DNA of 64,000 nt from Azolla pinnata (taxonomy: Eukaryota > Streptophyta > Polypodiopsida > Salviniales > Salviniaceae), in assembly GCA_037176905.1 (NCBI GenBank), contig JBBBWG010008224.1:29024-93023 (forward strand). The letters run 5' to 3'. A program made the position numbers and the translations under genes. Below the pieces are notes generated by a model, which did no database searches, had not been told where the DNA came from, and saw only the letters and a list, made by a program, of their open reading frames with translations. Positions 48,133 to 59,265 of the stretch are shown here, in pieces (the first letter of the stretch is position 1; each line of letters begins with the position of its first letter).

Positions 48133-51100
48133 ATGGCTTCCTCCGCCCATTTCTTCCCTACGCTCTCTTTTGGAGACGCTCTCGCATCTGTGCAGACCAA
48201 GAGCAAGGCCATCTGCCCTCTCATCAGAACAGGTAAATCCCCTTCTTCCGCCCTCGCAGCTTCCGCACATGCTCAAAACTCGAAGGCCGAAGCTCCTCCC
48301 AAGCGGGTCAAAAAGAAACCTGCGAAATCCTCCGGTTCGGAAGTAATCCCGCCAAACCCCTCCAGTCTTTTCACAGCTCCTGGGCCCCCCTCCGCTGCTG
48401 ACAAAGCCAAGAGCTTTTGTAACGATGAAGCAAGGCCTCTACTATGCGAGGATACTTCTGACTTTGTGTTCGAGCATGGCTATACTATGAGCGAAGTTTG
48501 TGATAGACTCTTCCAAGTCCTCGCTGTGGAGAAGACAACTGAAGAAGAATGGAGAAAGCTGTTGATTCTGAGCGGGGAATGGTCCAGAATCAGACCGTAC
48601 TTCTTCAAGCGTCTCGATTATCGTGCAAAATCGGAGTCGAACCCTCTTACAAAACAGAGTTTTGTCACTCTCTCCGAGAAGCTGAAAGTGGTATGTACAT
48701 TTGTGACCTCTCAAACTTACGCTTAATATGTCAATCTGCATTTCTAGACATTTCTCACCAATGAAATGAAGTGAAGCGATCAGCATCTTTATCCATATTC
48801 TGGATTACTGTTTCTCGGTCTGCTTTTATCACAAATGTTGTGATTGGATAATTATTCTGCAAACCAGCTCGATATTATATTTAGTAGTTTCTCCTCGTAA
48901 GGTGAAGTGGAAGTATTTTAACGTCTGCTCATCCCAAGGCACATGGGCAACATGGAAGAATGATTCAAGCATTGCTGTATATACTTTAGACATGTGTCTC
49001 CTATCCAGATGCAAAATACTTCTTTCGAAATTAGAGTTTTTCCTATAATAGTATCAATCACTGGGCCACTGGTTTCAGTTTATTCATGCTGATGCATGGA
49101 TGCTCCAAAGTAATCAGTAGTGCTAGACAAGGTATGGCGTAAAATAAGTCTTCTGAAAATTTTAGCGAACCAAGTCATTGATAATGAGATGTAGCTTCAG
49201 GATGAAGTGAGGATAGGTACTATCAGCCAAGTTGACATGTAACATAAATGAGCTCAGGCCTTGTTCGTGTTAAGGAAACATTGTTTACCCATCAAAATGT
49301 GACCCTGTAGGAAGATTTCATTTTGACATTGAGTCCCGTGAAAAAATAAAGATGTCTGATCCATGTCGTGGTTAAAAGGGAATAAACAAAAATTTTAACA
49401 TACCATTTTGGTATCCTAAAACAAGGAATGCCTTCGATAAAGGAGATGTGTGTCTCTTGAAGCCTTAGTACGAGAAAATTTAGTGTGTAGGACACTTCCT
49501 AAACATCTCGACCTTCCACATAGTTCAAGCATATGTTCCATCCAGAATTTGTTCAGAATCTCTACTTAGTATTTAAGAACTGACTGTTTGATTTGCTCTT
49601 GAATGTGGGCTTTTCCGCTGACTGACAATGTGTAAGTAGATATCATCGGTCACATAGTTGTCGACCTCTTATGTTTTGTAGAGAATCAACCTTGCATCTT
49701 TAAGGTTGCAAGTAATTTAGGACCATTATATAGTTTTAATGCTTGTATTTGAGAGTATTTCATGCTTTGTATACAGGTGGATGAGGAAATGGAACGACAT
49801 AATGATCTTTTGAATTACACGAAGGAGCATTGGCCCGAGCTAGATGTTGTTGTTGCTGGGCGAAGAAAAGCTTTTAGCAATGCTTTCTTTCGTCATATTG
49901 AGTTGGTATGTGATTCATATAATGGACGGGCTGATAAACGTGATGGTAAGGTTTGATCTCTTATCCGATATTGACTTGATCTCACATAACATGTTTGTGT
50001 ACGGAGGGATTTATGTATTTTTTGACTAGTAAGTGTCAATCAACTCTCATATTCAATGAAAATGTGAAACCATGTCTGTACATTGATAGGATAATCATAA
50101 GTTTTACACGTCTGTACATTGATTGATAGGATAATCATAACAGTTGAAACCATGTTTATACATTGTTTCCATTCATGTTTCGCCTGAGATTATGGAAATA
50201 AACTTAAAATTGTGTGCGTGCAATGTGACAGTCTTTTAGGTCAGGCGTCAATCAGAGCACTTAAACATTTTGACAATTCTCTTATTCCTTCATGCACCAA
50301 ACTTTGAAGTGCATAAGTCTTGGGCTCTGGACTCAAACGCCTGAAGGCTTCTTGATGCTAGTGATTTTTTGTTCTTCAGGGCTATCTTTTGTAATGCATG
50401 CATAAATTCTTGTCAGGACTTCATATTTACAGATCTTGTCAGGATGGCTGCCAAATGCCTTGCTGCGGTTGAAGCGCATGATAGAGCTATAGAGGATAAG
50501 GTGGCAGTTACCATCGCTCAACAGAAGTTTGATGATATTCTAAATTCAAGTTCGCTTGAAGATGCATGTAAAAAGGTGGATGTGTTAGCAAAAAAAAAGC
50601 AACTAGACTCAACGTTAATGTTGATGTTTGCTAAGGCATGGGCAGCTGCACAAGACTCACCCAATATGACTGAAGAGGTTTGAGTTATAGTGTTAACCAG
50701 TGTTTATATCATTACTTCATGTTGATTTGTATCCTCGTTTGATATTCTTTACATTTGTAATAATACAGGTTAAAGAACTGATGCATCATCTTTATCTTGT
50801 GGCAAGAGGACACTTACAACGGTTAATACCAAAAGAAGTTCGGATGTTACAGCACATTCTTTCTATTGAAGATCCAACTCAACGTTTTGCTGCTTTGAGT
50901 GAATCATTTGCTCCTTCAGAGGAGTCCGTTGACAAAGATCGGGAAGATTTCCACACGTAAGTTGTATGCATACTTGGAATTGTTTTGACATAAATGCATA
51001 TGGATAGCATCCATTATAAATACTTAAAATCAAGTTCTTGCCGTCAAAGAGATGTTGCATATACTTGATTTCTTATATACTCTGATTTGACCTTGACTTG

Positions 51101-51601
51101 GAATAATAGGGATTTAGACTCTTAATGTCCTAATTACATAGGTTTATTTATATATAAATGCTGGATCTCAATGCATGTATGCAGTTCTGTACCACTTGGA
51201 TGCATATGTCAGAGTCTAAGTATGGTAACTTAAAAGGCATTTTTGTGAAGGGTTGACCTGAACTTATGCCGTGCCAATGTGTATAGTCAGTACATGCATT
51301 GGCTTGAATGCATGTGCTTAGAGCTGGACTTCAATAAGTGTCAAAGTTCTTGACTTGAAAGCTTGACATTTAAAGAAAACAGATATAGGGTTTTCAGAGT
51401 AATCCAGATCTTTAGAATTCGAGGGTGTTTGTGCTTATCAGGAAGCCAGAAAAGCTACATAAGTGGATGAAGCTTATTCTTGATGGGTATCACCTCAACA
51501 AGCAAAGTACTACGATGGATGCTGCCCGGCAATTGATGGATCCGACCATCATATATCGCCTAATGCAACTCAAAGAGATCGTAGAAGATCAATTTATGTA
51601 G
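48133..51601 (+). CDS. Plastid-targeted protein, At4g37920 family
   Basis: Five exons: 48133-48690, 49777-49945, 50433-50677, 50769-50956 and 51442-51601. All are GT-AG and in phase, and the product is 439 residues (Arabidopsis At4g37920 about 430). Residues 1 to about 75 are Ser/Ala/Lys/Pro-rich with few acidic residues, consistent with a chloroplast transit peptide. The conserved region begins near CNDEARPLLCED and includes WRKLLILSGEWSRIRPYFF, VDEEMERHNDLLN, FRHIELVCDSYNG, DKRDDLVRMAAKCL and a C-terminal KLHKWMKLILDGYHLN with SDP-like MDPTIIYRL. It is predicted helical, with no membrane segment. The biochemical role is unknown to me; some databases use the name endoribonuclease E-like for this family, which the sequence itself does not prove. 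The start is the first ATG of the open frame. An ATG at 48110 is in another frame. The exon 3 acceptor at 50432 was chosen to join DKRD to DLVRMAAK; other AGs lie nearby. Confidence 0.9.
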
Positions 51602-52871
51602 TGATGCTTGATGTGAAGCTCTTTGGGTGTGAATAATTACTACTGAGATCGTTGTTATGTATCTCCTACAAACACAGCAAGCTGATGTTCTCATCCATAT
51701 CTTTCGTTATCGGAGTTACTGCAGGCTTGTGGTCTCGCATCAGTGAAATGATGTGCGACATCTATGCAAACCGAATGGAAGACGACATAGGTAATTTTCA
51801 AAAGATCAACTTCAGTTTCTAAAACCTACATTGAATCTGTATTATGGTTTTCAGATCGATAGGGATATACAACAAGCACCACCGATATTTTCAATTGATC
51901 TCGAGTACTGAGCAGCTGATTGTATTGGATGGAGCATCTCCTGCATAATTGTGTACTTTGACTCTCTGCATTGGGAGCATTTATGATTAAGATGAGTGTC
52001 TGATATTTGGATTCAAGGTTCTAGTGATTCGGAAGTAACCTCTAGAAGCTTAATTTCTAAATTCCCGAATCAGCAAGAATTGTCTAATGATAATGATGAT
52101 GAGCTTTTGAACCATGGCATTTGTGTGGCTATAATGGTTGAAAAAAGAAATAAATCAACTCTTCTTCTTCTTCTTCTTCTCGCTTACTATTATTCAAATG
52201 TTTAAATGTTGTATTCTCTCATTCGAGTTAAATTCTCCATCACCATGCAAGGTGCGCCATGGCATGTGGCTTCTGATCCAAGTAGAAGGATCATGATTTT
52301 CTACTGAATATTTGTAGGGAAAAATTTGAGCGTTTGTGCAATTCTTGTGAAAGCAAAATGGGGCTTCTGATGATCAAAAAAATGGAAGAAAAGCATATAT
52401 ATGAATCGCGAGATGCATATGTTGTCGTTGTGATCAGACCAAATCTGCAACTATTTTTTGCAGAGAATTGGGACCTTGCATTCATTCAACTACCAATTAC
52501 CATCTTGTTGTTCTTGGCTTCTAGTTCTATTTGATTTTCTAAAGTGCCCCTAAAGTTTCTGTTTCATCAATTGCCTCCAAATTTTTTCTTTCACAAATTG
52601 TTTCACTCTCAAAAAAAGCTATTTTTGGGAAACAACAGAAACTGTTCACAAGGCGACCATGTTCTTAACTTCTGTCTGCATCTGGTGGGCGATTCCCTCA
52701 GCATAGCGATGGCGGTCTGATGCGACGGGCATCAGATTCCTGCACGAAGGCTGATTGTGCAGGAAGGTTGATTCCTCGGCTTTCTGATTTTGCAGCTCCT
52801 GATCTTCGGATCGCTTCGTCCTAGGGTTGTCTCAGATACAGCTTTTGAATGGGTCCTCTGCCCAATCCACC
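51602..52871. other. Intergenic, no gene recognised
   Basis: 3' flank of the At4g37920-like gene and 5' flank of the glycosyltransferase. A TCT run lies at about 52160-52178. No other feature seen. Confidence 0.55.
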
Positions 52872-54278
52872 ATGCCGCCAAGCGCATCAAAACGCCACAT
52901 TGCCAGCAAAGGTTGCTTCCTCTTCCGCTGCTCTGCCCTGGCTCTCAAGAGGAACATGTTGTACTGCATCTTGCCATTCTTGATCATCGTCACGTTCCTA
53001 CTGATTCCCCTGATGCTCCTGGTGTTCCCTTCGCTGCCGCCGAAGCCGCCGGCAATAGGGAAGGCGTTGCCTTGCCGCGATGATCCAAAGGGTTATACGC
53101 TTGGGGAGATGGGCATTTGTACTCACACATGTGGGAAGGTATGCTTCCCCAGGGTTCATGGCATGTGCTTTTCACATGAGAAGGTCACTGTTTGCGATGC
53201 ACGCTCAGATGTAGCTCGGGGAGTGTGGAACAGATTGCCCTCGCAGATGGTGTTCAGAACCAAGAAGAAGCCGAGGCAGAAGATATCGATCCAACAACGC
53301 GATGGTAGTAGCACTATCTGTGAGGATCATGGAGTGCATTGGATCCAGGGCTTGAATATGGTAGCGGACCTTACTTTGATGCCCACGGGAAAGGTCGGCC
53401 CAAATCCACACCATGAAGCTGAGAAGATAATCCCAGCCATCCTCTTCTCACAGCTGAAAGAGTTCAAGAACTCGACCCTGTTTTGGTTTGCAGATCCGAC
53501 TGACCCAACCATGATCTCCAAGTGGTCCCTTGGCCTTCTGAATGTATTCTCCAATGACCTAAACGTGACCTATTTGTCACCGATAGGTCGAGGCCAAGCT
53601 CCCATATGCTTTGAGGATGTGATCTTGTTTAGTGGAGTTACCAATTCGGGATACATGCCGAATGTACAAACCCATGATTGGTTCAGGAACAGGGTGCTCA
53701 AGTATTGTAGTGTACCTGCTGTAAATGCAAGCCGTCCGATCCGTGATGTCATTATCGTACATCGGAATAACTCGATGAGGAATGTCAAGAACCATGATCT
53801 GGTAAGAAGCACAATGGAAAAAAGGCTCAAAGTTCCGATTAAGATAGCTGTGCCTGGTCCATGGGAGTTTTGTGACCAAGTCAAGCTCGTTGCTGAGGCA
53901 GATATCGTACTCACGCCTCATGGATCTCAGAATGCAAATCTCGTGGTTCTTCGGCCTGGTGCGACAGTGATAGAGGTTTTCCCTCTCCTTTACTACATCG
54001 ATTGGTATAGCCATTACTTGCATGCTGGTAGAGTGAGACATTATGAGGTGTTCGGAACATGGTTATCAGAAAAGGGGGGTAGCATGCCACTAGTCATGCG
54101 ACTTTATGCTTATCTCTATGGATGGAAAAAATGTTTCTTTGTCAAGAAATGTATGAATTATGGGAAAAATCAACAGATTTATGTAGATGTGGGCTATCTA
54201 GATAGGCTCTTGCAAAGCCTTATCAATGGCTGTGATGTAGCTGTCGCACATTCTGATTGTGCTCTGGTAAGTGGATAG
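52872..54278 (+). CDS. Family GT61 glycosyltransferase (DUF563), Golgi type II
   Basis: 468 residues if read without splicing. A short basic N-terminus (to about 28) precedes one membrane segment at about 29-52 (LYCILPFLIIVTFLLIPLML), giving type II Golgi topology. The catalytic region carries GT61 hallmarks: VIIVHRNNSMRNVKNHDLV, a LVAEADIVLTPHGSQNANLV block and PGATVIEVFPLLYY. Plant members add xylose, arabinose or GlcNAc-linked sugars to xylan or N-glycans; the donor and acceptor cannot be told here. Start: the first ATG is 52872, and the frame is open 15 codons upstream without an ATG. The 3' end is ambiguous. The last codons contain a strong donor GTAAGT at 54267, and an acceptor at 54776 would join a 124-codon open frame in phase. 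The unspliced stop at 54276-54278 gives a family-typical length, so I keep it as the primary model. Confidence 0.92.
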   Translation: MPPSASKRHIASKGCFLFRCSALALKRNMLYCILPFLIIVTFLLIPLMLLVFPSLPPKPPAIGKALPCRDDPKGYTLGEMGICTHTCGKVCFPRVHGMCFSHEKVTVCDARSDVARGVWNRLPSQMVFRTKKKPRQKISIQQRDGSSTICEDHGVHWIQGLNMVADLTLMPTGKVGPNPHHEAEKIIPAILFSQLKEFKNSTLFWFADPTDPTMISKWSLGLLNVFSNDLNVTYLSPIGRGQAPICFEDVILFSGVTNSGYMPNVQTHDWFRNRVLKYCSVPAVNASRPIRDVIIVHRNNSMRNVKNHDLVRSTMEKRLKVPIKIAVPGPWEFCDQVKLVAEADIVLTPHGSQNANLVVLRPGATVIEVFPLLYYIDWYSHYLHAGRVRHYEVFGTWLSEKGGSMPLVMRLYAYLYGWKKCFFVKKCMNYGKNQQIYVDVGYLDRLLQSLINGCDVAVAHSDCALVSG

Positions 54279-54430
54279 ATGATCATGGTATATGTGGCAT
54301 TTGTGAGTCTGTCATATTTTAACGGCGACAACAATATCAAAGAAGAAAACGGGTGATAGGGTTATTGTCTTCTCTCATATATTCAAGGTGCCATTTGAAT
54401 CGTAAGATATGACACAGTCAAATGGCAAAG

Positions 54431-54526
54431 AAATTAAAGAGCTTTCCATTAAAGGCTACTCCATATGATTCAAACCTTAAATTAAAGAGCTTTCCATTGA
54501 AGGCTACTCCATATGATTCAAATCTT
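54431..54526. repeat. 48-bp tandem duplication
   Basis: Units 54431-54478 and 54479-54526 are nearly identical (AAATTAAAGAGCTTTCCATT ...). They lie in the 3' flank, or in the putative last intron, of the glycosyltransferase gene. Confidence 0.95.
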
Positions 54527-54776
54527 AAACATATGAGGGGACAGAGAATGTGTAGTATTGGAAGCAAACAGATACGGATCCCTTTATTTTGACATACTTC
54601 AAGGCTGATTCATGAATGCTATCATATGATCATGCTCCCTCGTTTGTTACAGTGATCCAGATAATTGTTTGGTCTAATACACAGAATGTGTGATATGGCT
54701 ATGGTGGTGATTTTCTGCAATAGCCATTACTTGATGTCAATGATTCCGAGATTGTTTTCTTTTGGATTTGTTATAG

Positions 54777-55151
54777 AAAGATTCTCCAGTTAATTCTATG
54801 GTGCCTGCTAGATTCATATTGGTGGAGAAAATGTATGACAGCCTGGTTATATTGCCAGTTATGGATTTTTTTCATTTGTCGGTTGCTACAGTTTATAGAA
54901 TTATACAAATTTCGAAGTTGAATTACATTAGAAGGGCTGAAGAATTATGGAGCTTGAATTCCCCACGAGATTGTGAATTTTGGATTATTTTTAATGGGAC
55001 TCCATCAATGTTTGAAAAGCAAAATTTGGGGGAGAATGCTGGCATGCTTCTGCAGCCTCTGGTACCCATGTATGGAGATTATGGAAGAAGGCAAGAGTCC
55101 ATCTCATTTTTGATGTACATACATGTTTTTCCATATAAGGATATTTACTGA
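54777..55151 (+). other. Possible alternative last exon of the GT61 gene
   Basis: 125 codons including a stop, open from directly after a good acceptor (TTTTGGATTTGTTATAG at 54760-54776, pyrimidine-rich). It is in the same phase as the donor at 54266/54267. Joined, it would replace the final Val-Ser-Gly of the GT61 protein with 124 residues (589 in total). I recognise no domain in the extension. Without transcript data this remains a possibility, not a gene. Confidence 0.35.
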
Positions 55152-55659
55152 TGTACATGCTTTTCTGAGATAAGCCTGAGAAAGTTGGCGTTGTATTGAT
55201 ACCTGTATAAACTTTAGTTTGTTCTGAAAATTTTTACGTTTTGGCCAATTAACTGTAGAGATTTCTGATGTAGTTTTTCTACTAAGGTCTTAGATAAAGA
55301 TAACACACACCTGCTAACATGAGGAATCATCTGTATATATAAGTATTCTCAGATGGAAACTACCATGATAAGAAGAATTTGTTAATATTGCCAACTGTTT
55401 CCATGAATGAAGTCTGCCTCATGAATGATGGTAGAACATATGCTTCAAATCTTTTGTTTACATGGGTATAACCAGAGATATTCACACCGTTCACAACCCA
55501 TTGCTTTTTAAGTTACAACCAAATCATTGCTTTCTTGAAATGATGTGAGTTAGATCTGCAAAAGCAGCGGCTCAATGAGCAAAACGAGATCATGGAGTAT
55601 AAACATCTGCACTTAATCATAATCTTTGAAAGTAGGTTTTACTGCCGTGAGGGAGAGAT

Positions 55660-58600
55660 CTAACACAAATGGTCCATTTCTGCTGGTTTCTCAGCAGAAA
55701 TGTAGATGTTAGACATGCCGATGTAAACCGATGAATCCTCCGCACGAAGTTGGATGGCATGTGCAAAGGCATGTTCTCCAAGTTCTACACTGTTCCACTT
55801 TCTGGAAGCACCTAAAACTGAATGCCAAACTAAGAGATTTGGGTGGAAGGGCATCGAATCGATCACGATTAATGCATCGTTCATCTGACCTGCACGGCAA
55901 AGCAGATCAATCAAGCATACCCAATGTTCCAGACTTGGCATTGTGCCATACTCCCTCCGATTCATGGCCTCAAAGTAAGCAAGGCCAGTGTCAACTTCAC
56001 CAGAATGACTGCATGCATTTAGAATGCTCACAAAACCTATCTCAATTTCTCTGTCGACTTCGTCCTCCTTTGTTCTCCCAAACTCGCTACAAATCCGCTC
56101 TCCATTGTCGATATGCGTCAAAAACAGAGGCTCCCATGAAATTTGGTGAATCTTTTCAAAACACTCCAATGCCTGTTCAACCTGCCCATATTTTGCATAT
56201 CCTGTCAGTTGTGTGGTCCATGAGATCACCTCACTAATGGGAAGCTTCATGAGTACTTCCCTTGCCTCTGCAGGAAAACCGCTGTTAATATACATATCGA
56301 CTAATGCATTGCCAACAGGAATATACCTTGCTAGTATACCTTTCCGAGTAATCTCAGCATGTACTTGTCGGCCCTTGTCTGCAGCTCCCACGCAGGAGCA
56401 AGCTTTCAAGGCATATGAAAATGCAAGACCATCTGGGCAGATACCCTTGTCAAACTGCATTTCTTGAAAGAGAATGATCGCTTCCTTGTTGCAATCATGC
56501 TCAACCAATGCTGCAATAAGCGCTGACCATGAGAAGATGTCTCTCCGTGGGAGTGTGTCGAATACCTTGCGGGCTTCCGAGATCAAACCAAAACTAATAT
56601 GCATGTCAATCAAAACATTTCCGACAATGGGGTCTGTTTCAATCAACCCCTTTCTCCAAATTTCCGCATGTAATTCTAGGCCCTTTACTGGCCTGACATT
56701 TTTACAAGCTTTCAAGACACAAATGAATGTAGCACTATTTGGAGCAATCTTTTGGACTTGCATCTTCGCGAAACAACTTAATGCATCCTCATTGTACCCA
56801 GACTTGGCATATCCTTTTATCAGTGAATTCCAAGACATGACTTCGTCAGTTGATAATTCATCGAACACGCCCTGTGCTTCATGCAGCAGCCCATAATTCA
56901 CATAAAACTCAATCAAAGTGCTTCCAATAACGTTACATGCTTCTAATATAATAAGTATGGCATGTAATTCATAGCCCTTTTCCACATCACGAGCAGAAAT
57001 ACAAGCTTTCAAAATGCAGTTATAGGTTACAATATCTGGCAGTACACCCTCCATTTGCATCTGTTGAAAAGATTTCCAAGCATTTTCACCAGACTCATGG
57101 TCAGAATATGCTTCAATTAATACCGTCCATGAAATCGTGTTTTGGATCGGAAGACTTTCAAACATAGACTGTGCAGTTGTGAGCATGTCACAGCTCACAT
57201 ACATGCTAATCAAGGCATTGCCAATGACTATATCATTTTCGAGATAGCCTCTCTTGACGATATCCGAATGTAATTGTTGTCCTTTCTCTACAGATTCAAC
57301 AGCACCACAAGCTTTCAAGAAGCAAACAAAGGAAAATGCATCCGGAGAAACACCATTCGCTTCCATCCTGCTGAAACAATCCAGTGCTTCCTCTGTACAA
57401 CAATGATTAAGGTATCCTACGATAAGGGCAGTCCACAAAGCTGCATCCTGTACTTGTTGTTTTTCAAGCACTACATTTGCTTCCAAAAACAGTCCACAAC
57501 CGGCATACATGCTGATCAATGCATCAGAAGAAATGGTATCGCTTTCCAATAAACCTTTTCTGGAAACGTCCTCATGTATTTGTTGTCCTTTTTCTATAGC
57601 ACCACTGTTAGCACATGCTTTCAAAACGCTGTTGTAAGTTACATTGCTTGGGCAGATGCCATCTTGCTGCATGCATTCAAAACAAATCAATGCTTGCTCA
57701 CTACACCCTTGATTGGTATATCCTGAGATGAGCGTGGTCCAGGTAATTAGATCCTTTACAGGAAGATAATCAAACACGTTTTGAGCTTTTTTAAGACTCC
57801 CACAACTAGCATACATGTCAATTAATGCGTTGCCAATATTGATACTCATAGCTTCTCTTAGAAAGCCTCTTCTATTGACTTCATCGTGTATATCACAACC
57901 CTTCTCAATGGCACAAATACTCCCACAGTTCTTCAGGATGCATATGTATGTAACAATATCAGGAGAGATCCCCCCCAGTCTCATTCGATCATAGAAGACT
58001 AGAGCCTCCAAGTTATGACCATGTTTTGTATAGCCTGTCATCAATGCATTCCAGGAGATAATATCCCTAACTGGAAGTTTCTCAAAGATTTCTACAGCAT
58101 CATCAAGTAAGCCACATTTGGCATACATGTCAATCAATGCATTATTAACATTAAGCTCATTGTCCACGTCCCCTCTCCTCACAATGCATGCATGTAGTTC
58201 TTGACCCTTTTCAATGAAGCCCGCCGAGCTACACACATTCAAACAGCAAAGGAAAGAAGCAGCATCCGGGGAGACTCCTTCAAGCTGCATCTGTTCAAAA
58301 AGACTGATCGACTCTTCAACATGCCCATATTCTGCATATCCTTGGATCAGTGAAGTCCAGGGAACCACATCACGAACCCGAAGATTTTCAAACACTTCCA
58401 ACGCTTCTTTGAAGAATCCGTACTTGCCATACATGTCTACCAGCATGCTGCCAAGGAAAATGTCGATTACAACCCCTTTCCTTCTGATGTAGCCATGGAT
58501 CTCAAGACCAGTTTGCACTTGATTGAGATTTAGGCATGTTTTCAGTAAGGCCACAAGCGCGTAACTGTCAGGATCGACTGAGAACTCTTGCATTTTCTGG

Positions 58601-58884
58601 AAAACCATTAAAGCATCGGCTGGATAGTTGTGCTTGGCATAGCCAATGACCAGGCTGTTCCAAGAGCGTACACTCTTGTCCTCCAGTTTCTCAAATACCT
58701 GCCTAGCCTCACGTAAACTGCCAGCTTCTGCTGCCAATGATTGCACAAGAAAATTCCCAGCTTGTGGATGTGTTTCCAGCCCATTGGTAGAGACCTGTAC
58801 AAGGAGAGAGAGAGCACACGGGGCATGCGTCTTTGTCAGCTCACCACTACGAGATATACATTGGGAGAGTGTGTATAGCATGTA
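55660..58884 (-). CDS. Long PPR protein ending in a truncated E region
   Basis: Intronless 1074-residue PPR protein, nearly all repeats, about 29-30 motifs in PLS style. Recurrent phrases include NALIDMYAKCGLL, RDIISWNALMTGYTKHG, GISPDIVTYICILKNCG and IEKGQQLHSDIV. Members bind organellar RNA. The C-terminus enters an E1-like region (PNLLVWHSVLGASRKWNSVE, SSVYIGMSNIYIS) and stops after PAEMDHLC, so E2, E+ and DYW parts are absent. It could act in RNA stabilisation or splicing, or recruit a DYW partner in trans; this is inference. The start is weak: the first ATG in frame is 58884, and the frame is open farther up to about 58966 without another ATG. The N-terminus lacks a convincing presequence. 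The region directly upstream is a head-to-tail copy of this gene's 5' end, which suggests the original start was displaced. Confidence 0.9.
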   Translation of the reverse strand, partial: YMLYTLSQCISRSGELTKTHAPCALSLLVQVSTNGLETHPQAGNFLVQSLAAEAGSLREARQVFEKLEDKSVRSWNSLVIGYAKHNYPADALMVFQKMQEFSVDPDSYALVALLKTCLNLNQVQTGLEIHGYIRRKGVVIDIFLGSMLVDMYGKYGFFKEALEVFENLRVRDVVPWTSLIQGYAEYGHVEESISLFEQMQLEGVSPDAASFLCCLNVCSSAGFIEKGQELHACIVRRGDVDNELNVNNALIDMYAKCGLLDDAVEIFEKLPVRDIISWNALMTGYTKHGHNLEALVFYDRMRLGGISPDIVTYICILKNCGSICAIEKGCDIHDEVNRRGFLREAMSINIGNALIDMYASCGSLKKAQNVFDYLPVKDLITWTTLISGYTNQGCSEQALICFECMQQDGICPSNVTYNSVLKACANSGAIEKGQQIHEDVSRKGLLESDTISSDALISMYAGCGLFLEANVVLEKQQVQDAALWTALIVGYLNHCCTEEALDCFSRMEANGVSPDAFSFVCFLKACGAVESVEKGQQLHSDIVKRGYLENDIVIGNALISMYVSCDMLTTAQSMFESLPIQNTISWTVLIEAYSDHESGENAWKSFQQMQMEGVLPDIVTYNCILKACISARDVEKGYELHAILIILEACNVIGSTLIEFYVNYGLLHEAQGVFDELSTDEVMSWNSLIKGYAKSGYNEDALSCFAKMQVQKIAPNSATFICVLKACKNVRPVKGLELHAEIWRKGLIETDPIVGNVLIDMHISFGLISEARKVFDTLPRRDIFSWSALIAALVEHDCNKEAIILFQEMQFDKGICPDGLAFSYALKACSCVGAADKGRQVHAEITRKGILARYIPVGNALVDMYINSGFPAEAREVLMKLPISEVISWTTQLTGYAKYGQVEQALECFEKIHQISWEPLFLTHIDNGERICSEFGRTKEDEVDREIEIGFVSILNACSHSGEVDTGLAYFEAMNRREYGTMPSLEHWVCLIDLLCRAGQMNDALIVIDSMPFHPNLLVWHSVLGASRKWNSVELGEHAFAHAIQLRAEDSSVYIGMSNIYISAEKPAEMDHLC

Positions 58885-58944
58885 AATTTGGGTCAAGGAT
58901 GTGGACACTACATAAAAATAGCTCGACTTTGCTACCCCTGGAGA

Positions 58945-59265
58945 TCCATTAGAGCACCCAACTGATAGTCATGCTTGGCGCAACCGGGTTGTTACAAGGG
59001 TATGCACTTTTGTCCTTGAACTTCTCCAAGACCTGCCTAGCCCTGCTCTTCCGCCAACGATTGCACGAGAAAATTCCCAGCTTTCGGATGCGTTTCTATC
59101 CCATCTATAGAAAATTGTATATGGAAACACGGAGGAGCATTCGAGGTTTGCCATCTTTGTCCACTCCCCACCGGGAGACATACGTTGGAAGAGTGCGTAG
59201 AGCATGGAAACTTGGGCCAAGGATGTGCACTCACTATGTATATAGACATAGCCTGACTTAGCAAC
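58945..59265 (-). pseudogene. Truncated tandem copy of the PPR gene 5' end
   Basis: Head-to-tail duplicate of about 58604-58935. Matching pieces in order are VAKSG.., CTSLAQVSMLYALFQRM (gene: STSLTQIYMLYTLSQCI), then in another frame GIETHPKAGNFLVQSLAEE (gene: GLETHPQAGNFLVQSLAAE), then ARQVLEKFKDKS and GCAKHDYQLGALM (gene: GYAKHNYPADALM). At least three frame changes and a TAG break it. It ends about 10 bp before the corresponding start of the intact gene's homologous segment. A frame with ATG at 59355 runs into this copy and could be the remnant of the original N-terminus. Confidence 0.88.
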
